Part shown: positions 1 through 10,900 of the stretch, piece after piece | Numbering within the stretch: the first letter of the stretch is position 1 | How the letters are laid out: every line of letters starts with the position of its first letter | DNA from: Isochrysis galbana | Lineage: Eukaryota > Haptophyta > Isochrysidales > Isochrysidaceae | Assembly: GCA_018136815.1 (NCBI GenBank) | Contig: CM030934.1 | Location: 7,152,977 to 7,216,976, forward strand | DNA length: 64,000 nt | Direction: 5' to 3' | Made by a program: the position numbers and the translations under genes | The notes under the pieces: generated by a model | Databases searched by the model: none | Seen by the model: only the letters and a program-made list of their open reading frames with translations | What the model was told of the DNA's origin: nothing

Positions 1-988
1 ACAGTCCGACCACCCCCTGACCCTTTGGCGGTTGTCAGGGGTTAAGGTTGGGTAGTAGGGAGGTGCACTAGCAAGCTGCCTCACGCCGCATACGTAGCGG
101 GAATTTTCAAGAAGATTTTTTTTTGATTGTGGAGCAAGTCTCAATCAGGGTTAGGGCATAGAGTGAAGAGAAGTCTTGAGAGAGGGGGAGGGAGCGCGCT
201 ACATCGAGCCATCGCGCATCGCGACGAGGGAACCACGAGACGCCCACCCCATCACTCACTCACCAACAAGAAAACTCCAAAAGCTAACGCAACATCGCAC
301 AAACAAACCAATGAAACAAGTAAGGACAACCAAACAACCAAATAAATTCGGCGTGCAATGCGGCGGAGCTTCGAGCAGACTTCGAGACAACTCACTGGCG
401 AAAACAAAACTCACTCAATTTTCTTCACACAACGCATGATGGAGACACTGCACAGTGCATCCGCATAGAGTATATAAAATACTCTGGATGCAACAGGGGG
501 ACGAATCGCACCATTTCTTGCAGGTAGCCCCCCCCCCCCCCCCCGGAGCTTTTTTGTTGGGCATCGTGCCGCGGTGAAAAAATGCAGCCCAACCCTTACT
601 AGTAGTTAAAAAGCCCCTCTGTTTGCGACCGTCCTACCCATTTTCGCTCCGGCAAGGCAGGCGCCAATCAAACATCAAACAGCGACGGCCACCATCGCCA
701 TTCCTGCAAGTAGTTATGATCTTTCACGTAAACATGAAAATGAAATTCCTTGTGTCGACTCCCCCCACCACATCGCACATTGTGACGACCACCCCTCGCA
801 CTTGCATTTGCTCGCACAGGCGATCTTTGCAACCATCATCGATGGACTAGTCCGCAGACATGAAAAGAATAGGTCACAAGCAGCACAAGCCCGTGTCCAA
901 TCGGCCGTAAGCGCAAAAACGAATGCGCCCTAGTATCCATGCGATGGGGCGTCCGTATCATCGGCCCGTACCACCACGCAGCATCACT
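1..988. other. Intergenic 5' flank, no gene supported
   Basis: I see no convincing coding sequence here; the short open frames have no recognisable domain. Positions 488-636 match the terminal region of a transposon family listed separately. A C-run lies at 528-544. Positions 24-60 hold a weak match to the same terminal region in the opposite orientation, so a short element of about 610 bases could span 24-636, but the match is too poor to assert. Confidence 0.5.
488..636 (-). repeat. TIR-family A terminal segment
   Basis: Read on the minus strand from 636, this begins TAGGACGGTCGCAAACAG. It then has a GGGGCTTTTTAACTACTAG block, a GGGCTGCATTTTTT block, a G-run, and GAAATGGTGCGATTCG. The same ordered blocks occur at 48369-48530 (+) and, more loosely, at 53470-53623 (-). 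The outer half also matches both ends of the complete element at 20990-23037. It is therefore a solo end or short non-autonomous copy of a DNA transposon family. Confidence 0.65.
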
Positions 989-3129
989 CTAAGAGCTGCT
1001 GACTGCGGGTGGCAAATGAGATGGAGAGGCTGGCAGCAACAGGTGGAACTCGGTCCTCAGCCTGTTGGCTTCGAGCCAGACATCTCCACCAACAAACTTC
1101 GCAGCTTGCCTTGCACCTGCGAGGCCTGTCCCGTCACTGATGGGGTTGACGAGAGGCGGGCAGGCGAAAAGTGGGAAGTTGTCACAAGTCGCACACGCAC
1201 GCACGGTGCCATTCCCACCAACCGCCAAACCTAGGCCAAGCCGGCAATGCTCGATTAGAAGCGACATCCGGGGCAGGAATGCACCACGCTCTGTCGGGCA
1301 GACCCGCGCATCGGCATCAGTCCGTGGGCGGGGCGCGGTGGCTCACCTGCGTGTGAGGTTGGCACACAATGCAGCGCGCTCTTTTCGACGAAACACCCGC
1401 TCGCAGTCGCCACGTGATAGGTGTGCCACGCCGCCCCGATTGATATTAGTGACAGAGATGTGAAGCTGATGCGAGACACCCGTGGGTCGCACTTCATTCA
1501 GAAGCTCCGCCTCGATTTTGATCGGCGTCCCCGGGTTCGAATGGAGTGCGGCGTTTGCTACCCCCTCTCGCACGAGGAGTTGGACGAGCGTGGGGTCTGC
1601 AATCACGTAACCGGGAGCCTCCACGGCGCCCATGGCACCCACAAGAGAGCTGAGCATTTCGTGCAGCGGCACGCGGCGCATTTGCGACACATACGTGCCG
1701 GCGTCCAGCTTTTGGAAGACTGCGCGTGAGCGGCACCTTCGCACAGAGCAGGGGCCGTCTCAGCAGGGCTGGTGCGATGGGGGCGACGCGGCGAAGCGTT
1801 ATGGCGCAATGTTGTGCGCAACACCGCACCCAGCGTCCAAGCGCTGAGGCGGCAAACTTGGCCAATCTCGTGGCCACCCAGACGCGTACAGCTTGGGCGG
1901 CGATGCGGGCGCAGTGACTGCCTTTGAATATAAGCGCACACGCACACCGAATTGCAGGAAAACGCCAATGGGCACGCGCACCAGCTAGCAGCTTCGTCAA
2001 GCATTCCCTCAATGTCGGAGATGAGAGAGCTTGTGGCCTCCGAGACGCCCTTCTCGCCTTCCGTCTCGCGGATCGCTCGGACTAGCGCGGCGGCGCCCTC
2101 GCATTGCCCCTGGATGACGTGGTGCAGTCGCAACATCGCCCGGTGCTCCGTCTCCACCTCTTCGATCATGGCTCGCAGCTGCTGCTCGTCCGTCCTGATA
2201 GCAATGCCAAATGAGAAGCCGAGGGTATTCGCCCCGACGGAGAGCACCTGCTGGCGCCAGCCGAGGCTGACGATGGGGGATGCCACGACGTGTATCGCTA
2301 TAATCAGCAATCCAGTGAGAAAACGGTCGAGCAGCATGAAGTCTCGTTTAGCAAGCACGAGCTGAACCGCAAAGTCGACAAAGGCCATGCAGATTGGCTC
2401 AAACGAGAAGCCCGGTGGCGTGGGTGTGCGAACGTGTTTCGTGAGCAGGCTGTACAAGAAGATGAGGAGGATGGAAATCACTTGCGGTCGCCAGAGACGC
2501 AACCGCCAGTCGCCATGCGGGCCAGGGGGCGCAACTGCGACACAGGACCAGAACCAGGCAATGCCCAGGGTGAGGCCAGTGGTCCACTGGAGTCCTCGTC
2601 GTTGGACGGCCATCGCGAAGAGCAGTCCGAACACGGCGAATCCCATCTTCACGATCCTGGCGTACCCATCAGTTCTCTGCCTCAGGAGTTGGCGGGTGAT
2701 TAGCTCGGTCGACTCGGCGTACGGCTCTGCGAGCCAGCTCCGCAGCTGGCAGATGATCCGCTTGCAGACGAGGGTGGGCGAGGCCCAAAGCCTCAAGCAG
2801 ACCTGCCAGCCGTACGAGATCTGCCTCGAGTGCGCCGACTTGGCGGGCCTCTTCTTGTGCTTCACAAAGGCTGGGTCCAAGGACGAGCCCGCGATGTCTC
2901 CGTCCAGCTCGCTGGGAAGAACTGGAATGGGCGGAGGCTCGAGAGCCGAAGGGAAGTCGAAAGCCTCGGGGGCTGAGAGGAAGTAAGGGCGGCTTAGAGG
3001 AGGGAACCGGGTGGGCTGGGATGCGTTGTCGGTGCCTGGCAGCACTCCGTTCGTCTTGGTGGGCGGGAAGGGCGGCCTGCTCGTCCACGCGGGCCTCGCT
3101 CCCTCGGCATGCCCCTCTGTAGTCCCCAT
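989..3129 (-). CDS. Membrane-bound divergent sensor histidine kinase-like protein
   Basis: Proposed CDS is complement(join(989..1136, 1347..1736, 1982..3129)), about 561 residues. Intron 1 has a GTGCGC donor and GAAG acceptor; intron 2 has a GTGAGC donor and CATCAG acceptor. The N-terminal third is polar, then about six hydrophobic helices lie between residues 160 and 311. A helical linker follows, then an HATPase_c fold split over exons 2 and 3: N-box REGVANAALHS near 439-449, a VTNIN strand, and a SDGTGLAG G2-box at 513-520 followed by a GGDVWLE strand. The segment FQKLDAGTY corresponds to the end of a HisKA-type dimerisation helix. I see no H-E-x-R-T-P phospho-acceptor box; the nearest histidines are in RLHHVIQG of exon 1. 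It may signal through a partner or be catalytically altered. The start at 3129 is chosen because the upstream frame is low-complexity GA repeat. Confidence 0.72.
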
Positions 3130-3149
3130 GCCCGCCACCCCCCCCCCTC

Positions 3150-3184
<35 letters not shown>

Positions 3185-3288
3185 CCTCCCTCTCTCCCGC
3201 AGCTCTTTCCTCTCTCCTCCCTCACTTACCTCTCTCTCCCAACCGTCTCCTCCTCCTCTCCCCGCCCCCCCCCCCCCCCCTCTCCCCC

Positions 3289-3320
<32 letters not shown>

Positions 3321-3530
3321 CCCCGAAAGACTTGGCAACGAGGCTCCCTCTCCTCCTCGCGGGCGCAAAACGAAAGAGAAGCTCTGCCCCCTCCCCTCCG
3401 CAACTCCCCGCGGGGGGGGAATCTTCTCCCCCCCTCTCTCTCTCCCCCCCCGCGCTCTCGCGCCACGAGCACCGCCTCTCTCTCCGCAGCGCCCAAACCG
3501 TCTTTCCCATCAAAGCCCTTGATATATACA
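3130..3530. repeat. CT/GA microsatellite and C-runs at 5' end of kinase gene
   Basis: Repeated TC tracts (about 3150-3184 and 3289-3322), a C-run near 3267-3280 and other pyrimidine-rich sequence lie directly upstream of the proposed kinase start. Long frames through it encode only ER or SL repeats and are not real proteins. The tract may hold the promoter and 5' untranslated region. Confidence 0.7.
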
Positions 3531-3565
3531 TATACTCCACTCCATCTCGAGAGACTGGCGAGACT

Positions 3566-3712
3566 TCTCTTCTTGCACGTTGCGGTTCCGTCGGGGAGCA
3601 CAGAGTGAATAATGAGATCTCGCTGGAGCTCCCGTGCCCTCCCTTCTTGCATGTTCAAGCCCCATCGGGGAGCACACGGTGAATATCGAGATCTCGCTGG
3701 AGCTCCCGGCGG
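3566..3712 (+). repeat. Imperfect tandem repeat, two units of about 73 bases
   Basis: Two adjacent units each run from TTCTTGCA through a TCGGGGAGCACA block and GAGATCTCGCTGGAGCTCCC. The first ends near 3635 and the second near 3709. They differ at roughly one position in six. No function is visible. The stretch 3713-4139 that follows contains nothing I can identify. Confidence 0.6.
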
Positions 3713-4139
3713 ACTGCGCCGTTTCATGGAAGGCAGAAAGGCGAGGTGCAGCCGAGATCAATCTCCGAGACGAGGACCACTCACTCCATCAGTGGGGTGA
3801 AGCACCGCCAGTAGCGATTAGAACTCCGCGCCGTCGCGAGACGCCGACGCGGGTTTCCAACTCCCCAACTAGGGACAGGCCAGAGTTTCCTTTGAGACCT
3901 GCCATTTATAATTAATACGAAGTGTTAGTGTTAATGTTCAGTTTAAGTATTAATTCAGATGTGAGATATCTATTACCTATTATAACTACATACATGACTC
4001 TGATTCAGTAATTTACGCTCTGATAAACAAACTACAAGCCACGAGTCAGACCTCACACGTGTCACGTTTGTTGTACCAGAGCATCAATGCTCAATGCGCA
4101 CACGCGCACACTGGAGCTGATCGGACAACGAAATCATTT

Positions 4140-4465
4140 GCACGTGTCGCATTCGCGAATCGACACTCGTTAGGCTTCTCTCTTCTCTTCGTCATTCGGT
4201 ATTTGTCGTTATAATTCTCTGCTTTCTCTCGTTCTCGGTCAAAAGTCAAAAGCTTCGCTTGGACGCATAGGATCTTGGGTTGTGGAGCGCTCCCTCTCTC
4301 TTTCTCTTGAAGAGAAGGGAAGTTTCCCCACCTTTCTTCATCCTTGGCGCTACGCAAATAGGTTTAATTCGCTATCTTCTCCGCGTTTCTCTATATCTAC
4401 TTCAGTGATTGCAATCAGGTTTAATTTGCAATCTCTTCGCATCTCCCCCTTAGCCTTAGCCCTTA
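4140..4465 (+). repeat. Dispersed repeat B (about 330 bases), copy 1
   Basis: This segment is closely matched by the reverse complement of 36745-37050. Shared blocks include GCATTCGCGAATCG, TTATCGTTATAATTCTCTGC-like sequence, TTCGCTTGGA, AAGTTTCCCCACCTTTCTT, two AGGTTTAATT blocks and CCCCCTTAG. The two copies lie in opposite orientation 32 kb apart. The ERER-type frames across it are shadows. It may be a SINE or a non-autonomous transposon. Confidence 0.7.
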
Positions 4466-4476
4466 CTTAGGCACAC

Positions 4477-4517
4477 CAAGTCGCGTTCCGTCAAAAGAGG
4501 GTCAGTTGATTTTTTTG
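4477..4517 (+). repeat. Short dispersed repeat C, copy 1
   Basis: CAAGTCGCGTTCCGTC, then AAAAGAGG and a GTTGATTTTTTT tail. The same motif recurs at 30858-30902 on the minus strand and at 48653-48703 on the plus strand. Here it abuts the truncated 5' end of a LINE. It may be the T-rich end of a retroelement. Confidence 0.6.
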
Positions 4518-4518
4518 T

Positions 4519-6406
4519 CATCCATACATGCTTGTTTAGACCTCAATGGATATAGCCTGAAAACAAGTCAGTTCGCGGACGATACGGCACTAATAGCCCG
4601 AGACTATAAAAGCATCAAAAAATCTTTGTATTGGGTTAAACTGCACGAAAAAGCTACGGGAGGCAAGACAAACGAGGGCAAATTTCAAGGGCTCCGGATG
4701 GGGGCGCAAAGAGCCCAAAGGCCCCCGTGGGATATGCGGAGGTACAACTGGATAAACAACAACGAATACCTAACGATACTAGGCGTTCCGCTAGGAGCGC
4801 CGGAGGCGCTAAAACCCTTCTGGACGAAACTAGCCGACAAAGTCGATGACAAAGTGGCCAGCCTAGCACCAGCCACCAAATATATGACGATATTTGGAAG
4901 GGCAACTATTGTAAACTACATGGTATACGGGACACCTAGATACTGGTTGCAGACGCTAGCCGCCCCGAGATGGTTCCACAAGCGGATACAAAGATCCGCC
5001 GACGCTGTCCTCTGGACAAGCCCACACACCAACAAGCTAAGTAAGTGGGTCAAACACCCACACTATGCCATATCCCACGAAAAAAGTGCGACGAGATCAA
5101 TGGGAATAGGGCTCCTCCACTGGCCGACCCATATCAAGGCCCTGCAATCCAAATGGATACTAAACTATCTTAACGCGCGAAAAGCGCTATGGAAACACGC
5201 GCTCGACGCATGGTTCTGCCGCACCGGACTAGGAAGGGGCGCTGTCCTCTCCACGATCCCGATAAAAACACTGACGTGCAGCCTGATGGGCAACCCGGCA
5301 CTCCCGACTTTTTGGAGAGAGGCCATCGCGAACTTCAGAGATCTAGACATACAACCCTCGTTCCTCACGCGCGAGGGCGCGCTCTCGCAACCCTTGTGGC
5401 ATAACCCGCACCTCCCTCCTCCAGCGATTCGTGCCTCGTGGGCACGAATGTGGGAGACCCTGCACACCAACGTAGTGCACAACGTGTTTAAGGACGACGC
5501 CTTCACGACACCCTACAGCAGAGAAGAGTGCTCGGCCTATGTCGAACACCTTCCAGAGACATTTATACACGAAAACCGAACCATTCATAAAACGGAGCGC
5601 GGTAATCGAACACGCGCGACAAATACTCAACAAAGCGTCGGAACGCCCACCGCCCGACCATAGGGAGAGGGCCTCCTTGGAAGATAACAGAGACGCCTCG
5701 CAAGGTGCGGAGGAAGCGAAACAAGAAGAAATTAGAGTCTCAGATGGTGAGAAATACATCAAAAAACTCAACAACATTTGGATCCACGCTAACACGGATT
5801 ACCTCGGAGAGACTTCCGACACCGGCAACGTAGTTAACGACGAAGAACTTCAACGATATCACCCACCGGCGCGGTGGGAGAATGGATACAAAGGACCCAG
5901 GTACATGGAGTACCCGTTAGCTGACGAGTACGCGATACAAAAGGGAAAAATCGCGCTCGACGCGATCACAGTTTCCGACATCACAAAGGTCGCGCTCAAA
6001 GCAGCACGCCGCAACGACTCACAGGCAGCCAGAAAAGCGTGGGAAAAACGCCTCGACATCACCAAAGACGACTGGAAACACATAGCCAAGCTATATACCC
6101 TGCCGTTGCTAAAACACACCGACAAACACCCACACTTCAAACACATCACCCACAGGAGGATAGGTACCAGGAACAGATTCGAGAATAGCACGACGAGAAA
6201 ATGCAGAATGTGCGGCAAATACCAAGAGGATTCGTGTCACCTAGCGTGGTGCCCCGCGACGAGGAAGATCTTCGACACATTAGACGCAATCGCTAACTAC
6301 ACCCCGAAACCAAATAGGCCAAAGAAACAGAAAACAAAAGACAGACTGTTTGCATACCCGGCAGAAACCACGCCAGATAGCCTAAAAACCCTCTATGTAA
6401 TAGCAC
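4519..6406 (+). mobile_element. 5'-truncated non-LTR retrotransposon (LINE A)
   Basis: The frame starting at 4506 opens into a reverse transcriptase just before its catalytic motif C, QFADDTALIA, and continues through thumb/connection-like sequence to 5663. The C-terminal part continues in another frame (about 5539-6406), so at least one frameshift lies between 5540 and 5663. That part carries a zf-RVT-like knuckle, CX2CX8HX4C (CRMCGKYQEDSCHLAWC, about 6203-6253), then KDRLFAYP and PDSLKTLY. The same C-terminal motifs occur in LINE C at 27.6-28.2 kb, whose distal end is in turn shared with LINE B. This copy lacks the palm upstream of motif C, lacks an endonuclease, and stops near 6406 within the conserved IA-W/P segment. 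It is a dead fragment. Confidence 0.85.
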
Positions 6407-7922
6407 CCAACGACCACCCGCATCGTCTTGATCTTGTGCGCGTCGAGTGCGGCCTGCTCGTCCGAAATTGCCATCATGGCACGCAGCACGACGTCCATGG
6501 CCTTGCGCGCCGAGTCCAAAATATTCACGAGGGCGTGCTCAGCACACGTCGGATCGTCATCCCAGGAGCCGTCGCCAATGCCCGGGCCGGTCTCCTTGCC
6601 ATCGCGGCCGGCCTCCTTCGCCGCGCCTTCCGCCGATCGTCTCCCTTCCGAATCATCGCATATCGAGCCCGTGGTCATGCTCGATCTGTCAGACACCCTC
6701 GCTACACGTGGGTTTGCTGCGCTTCACGTAAACATCATGAAAATAAAATGTTCGTTCTCGTTAGTACCTCGCCCCCCCTATTTCTCTATAGTATTGAAAG
6801 CCTTCAGCATGAGATGCGCTTTTTTAGCAGTTGTAGTTGCTAGCTTGAAGGCCCCGACTCGCATTGCGCATCGCAAACGGCGGCGCCCATTTCGCAAACG
6901 GCGTCACACTGCTCACCTCGCGCCATCCAAATGCCGCCATTTCAACCTTTCATCACCAAATCATTATCATGCAGGCAGAAGGGACCCTCTCCATCGCGCA
7001 TCGTACGCAACTCTCAGAAGCACCTGAGAATCCCTCTTGTAATTTCCAACGTGGGCCGCACATACGTCTAGTTGAGCTACTGGTGGGTCGTCCTGCGGAA
7101 CTTCTCGAGCTTGTTCTCATAGCTCGGCAAGAGAAGGGATCGAACTAATACAAAGATTGCAAGCAGGCGCACGACGGATGCCGAAAAATTTCCCGTGGAT
7201 GAGGAGTAATCATCATTTCGCCAGCGTAATAGCCCATTCGAAAATTGCGCAACCAGCTTTCGTGTGCACTCTGTAATATGTCTTCGCGCTTCGGGTGCAA
7301 TTTTTCTACGTCCAGTTGGTGGCAACAAAGAAAGTTGGTGTCGCGGGTATGGCGAGTCTACCTCTCATCCTTCCAAAGGTTTGGCTGCTCCATATGCACC
7401 GCCCGACAACTAATGGATGGACGGCTTCTCAAGATAGGATCAAGACGTTGGAGCGCGACATCGCACTCGTCTTGATTGAATAGCTGGTGAGTGTGAATGC
7501 AGCGTGCCATTCACGAATGATACGATAAACACTCAACGGTCATTCCCCCCCGTGGCACTTAGCTTCTGTGCGCCTTGCGTGGCATGTGGTGTAGCCATGC
7601 CGGCCTCCAGGGCACAAGTCGAGTCGAGCTGCAAGCCGTATGCCTTGGCAGTCCGCCACGTGTGTGCGAACCCCACAGAGTGGCGAGAGTCGGGCAAGAA
7701 GCGCGACGCGTACCGCGGCAAGTCGCAGCTATGTCGAGTGTCACATCGTACGAGTCTTGGACGCGAGCCATGCACCAGAGACTAGAAATCCGTCGTGAAC
7801 AAGTGGTCCGTCGTCGACAAGTATCGCAAGCCACGCTAACGTCGAAAGAGCGTCTACACTTTATTTTCATGACTCCGCTGGTGGTCGGATGTACCACCAA
7901 GGAGAGGGCTTGCCACGCGGAC
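6407..7922 (-). other. Intergenic region with possible unassigned exons
   Basis: No recognised gene. The minus strand holds three suggestive open segments: about 6696-6417, with a helical LDSARKAMDVVLRAMM stretch; about 7480-7372, bounded by a CACCAG acceptor-like and an AGGTAGAC donor-like sequence; and 7775-7533. They could belong to one spliced gene running leftward, but I recognise no domain and cannot connect their frames. Confidence 0.2.
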
Positions 7923-10900
7923 TCAGTCCTGTCCAGGCACGTAGTCATAGTCCTCGTCCCGCGCACGCTTCTTCGTCTGTTGGCGCGGCCCGTTGCCCGT
8001 CGCGGCGACTGCCGGCTTGGCGCGCGCCGGCTTGGGGGCGGTGCTCTTGGTGCTCGCAGGGCGGTGCGGGGCGTGGAGCACGTCGCGCCCCTCGCCAGCT
8101 GCGCTGCTCGGTTCGCCGACCTCATCATGTCCGTCGCCGACCACAGCCTCATCCTCTTCCAACTGTTCAGCATCGGCATCGGAGCTTCCGGAGACAGCGG
8201 CGGCGGGCACCTTACGGCGCGCACGCGCCGTGGCCGCATTCTGAGATTCGCCGGAGCCGGCGCCACCGGAGAGCGCATCTGCGAGGTGGTGCGCCGGCTG
8301 CAATGGCTTGGGCGCGCCCTCGCCCGCACGGGCGGCCGCCGCATTGGGGTGTACGCCAGCGGCCTCGAGAGCCTGCTCGAGCTCAACCTCACAGCGTGCA
8401 CGATGCACGAGCCACGAGGCGCGCCAAATGCGGTGAAACACCCAGCCTGCGGCCATGAGCGAACGCTGCTCCTTGAGCGCCTCTGACCACTCCGCCAGCG
8501 AGGCTGCGGCGCCGCCGTCCAGGCAAACGCATAGCCGCCGGTCGTGCAAGTCGTCCTCGACCACAGCGGTCGAGCCGGCGACCACACAGTCAAATGAGAA
8601 GGAATAGCCGCGCGTGTGCAGCCAGGCCCGCAGCTGGCCGTCAGCGGTGGCCTCGTCGAAACCGGTGGCAGCGATTCGCAGCGCCATCTGTTGCTCTTGC
8701 GCTTGCGCTGCGCGCAGCGCGTGCGCGCTCGGCTGGCCGGCGGCGGCCGAGGAGAAGGCCTGGATGGTCCACAGCTTGAGGTCGTCCGAGTTGGATACAT
8801 CGCTCGCCTTCAGCGAGCGGAAGAGGACCATCCTGTCGCGCGCGCGAGAGAGCGCAACGTTGTACTTTTGCTCATATGCGCGGCCAAGCTGGGGCGGCGC
8901 CTGCCCGCGGGAGGCAACCATCGAGAGCAGGATTACGTCGCGCTCGTCTCCCTGGAAGGTGGTCGCGTCACCCACGACGACGCGGTGCTTGGCGAGCTGC
9001 GCGTCACTCAGCCGCTCCAGCAGTAGTGTGCGCAGCAACCGCGCTTGCTCGACCCCGGCTAGCGAAATGATCCCGATCGAGGAGTTCTCGAGCTCAGAGG
9101 GTGTGCGCGCGAGCTGCGCTGCAAGGTAGTCGACGAGCGCGCGCGCCTCCTCCGGGTTTATCTTCCCGCGCTTCGTGGCATTAGGCACAAAGATGTCGAC
9201 GAGCGCTGGCTCGAGCCGTCGCGAGCGCGGCGGCAGTCTACGTGGCAGCAGCCGGCCGTGGTAGAAATGATCGTTGCAGAAGGTGATGCACGGCGGCACG
9301 CAGCGGAAGTGCTGCTGCAGGGAGACGCGCGCGTCGCCAAACGACGTCTGCGCGAGGTCAAAGACGGAGCGCTCGGGAAGCAGCTGCTCCACATACGGGT
9401 GGCGGGCGCGCAGCAGCCCAGCCTTGAGGTCGGTGATACGCGCCTCCGACACAAAGGCGGCGGTAGGCGAGACCTGCTTTTGGTCGCCAACCACCAGCAC
9501 GCGCGTGCCGCGCAACAGTGGCAGGATGGCAGTTACGTTGGACTGCGACGCCTCGTCGATAACGACCAGGTCGAATGAGCGGACGGTCGCAGGCAAACAC
9601 TGGGAGACGCGCCACGTGGGCATGATCCAGCAGGGGACGGAGGCGGCGCAGTCGGTGAGCGCCGAGGCGAGGTCGGCACGGTAGCGCGCGGAGCGCGCCG
9701 AGTCGGCACCCACGCTTCCCGAGTTGGAAACGGCCGAGACGAGGCGCATCAGCCCAGCGCACGTCTCGGCCGACATGGCGGCGCGGAGCGCCTGCTTGGC
9801 GGCTGCGGCGACGAGCGTGCACACGGCCGCCTCGCGCTCAAGCAGAAGCCGCTGCGCCGCACCTCCCGCCGCGCGCGCCGCGCGCGTGTCGCGCACCTCG
9901 GCCTCGCGCAGGGCGGCAGCCGCAGCCGCCGCAGCCCACAGCCGGCGCGCATCGGGTGGGCATGCGTCGAGCGCAATGGGCCGGCGCGACGGGTGGCTGG
10001 CGGGCAGCGCGGCAGCGGGCGAGCCCTCCACCGGAGGCGGTGGCGGCGCGGGTGGCGGGTCGGGCTGCAGTAGCCGCTCGGCCCACGCGGGAGCCTCGAG
10101 TCGCCTCGCGAGCGCGCGCAGCTGCGCCACATTGGTGAGCGCAGCGCGGGCGGCGAGCAGCCGGCGGCGCGCGGCGAGCACCGCTTCGGCCGACACATTG
10201 GCGCTACGGTCGACCGCGCCGAGATTAGCAACGGCAGCGCGCAGTTCAGCAAGGGGCGCCTGCGGGGGCGGCGCACGCGCGCCCGCAGCGGAAGGCGGCG
10301 CGCTCGTGGCTGATGGGCCGCCGGGGGTGGTGGCGGCGGCAGATAGCGCGGCGGCAAACGCCGCGATGCCAGAACCCCCGCTACCGTTGCCCCCACCTCC
10401 ACTGGCGGCAATCGCGCGGTCGATTTGGTCGAGGATGGCGCGACGCTCACGCTTGGCCGCCTGGAGCTCTTCGCCATGCAGCTCGAGCGCCACGTCGAGC
10501 CGCCGCAGCCCATCGGCGCAGTCGGCGGACGAACGGTTGACCTTTTGCCGTTGCTGGATGGAGATGGCGGCCGCGGGCGGCGATAGGGCTGCAGCTCCGT
10601 TGTCGGCAGCATCGGGCACGCCCGTCGCCTCCATCAGCGCGCGCGACCACTGCTCAGAGACACCAGCGGCGGCGGCGCAAGCGGCGGTGCACGCAGCGAG
10701 CCGTGGCACGTGCCGCTCGCGCATCAGTGCGCCAAGCAGCACGGGCTCAGTCTGAAGCGACTGGGGTGAGCTGGGCTCGCCCGCGCCGGCACGGCCGCTC
10801 GGCGGCCGGCTGGGCAGCCGAGGCAACCCAGTCACGTAGGCATCGAGCGCGGTCCACTTTTCGCGCAGCGCGGCGGCGTGTGCCTGCAGCTCGAGCCGCG

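Noticed and set aside
1737-1985. GC donor for kinase intron 1 with acceptor before TCTTCC
   Set aside because: It keeps frame, but the GTGCGC donor at 1981 with the GAAG acceptor at 1737 also keeps frame and gives the SWCRSRAVFQ segment expected in this protein type.
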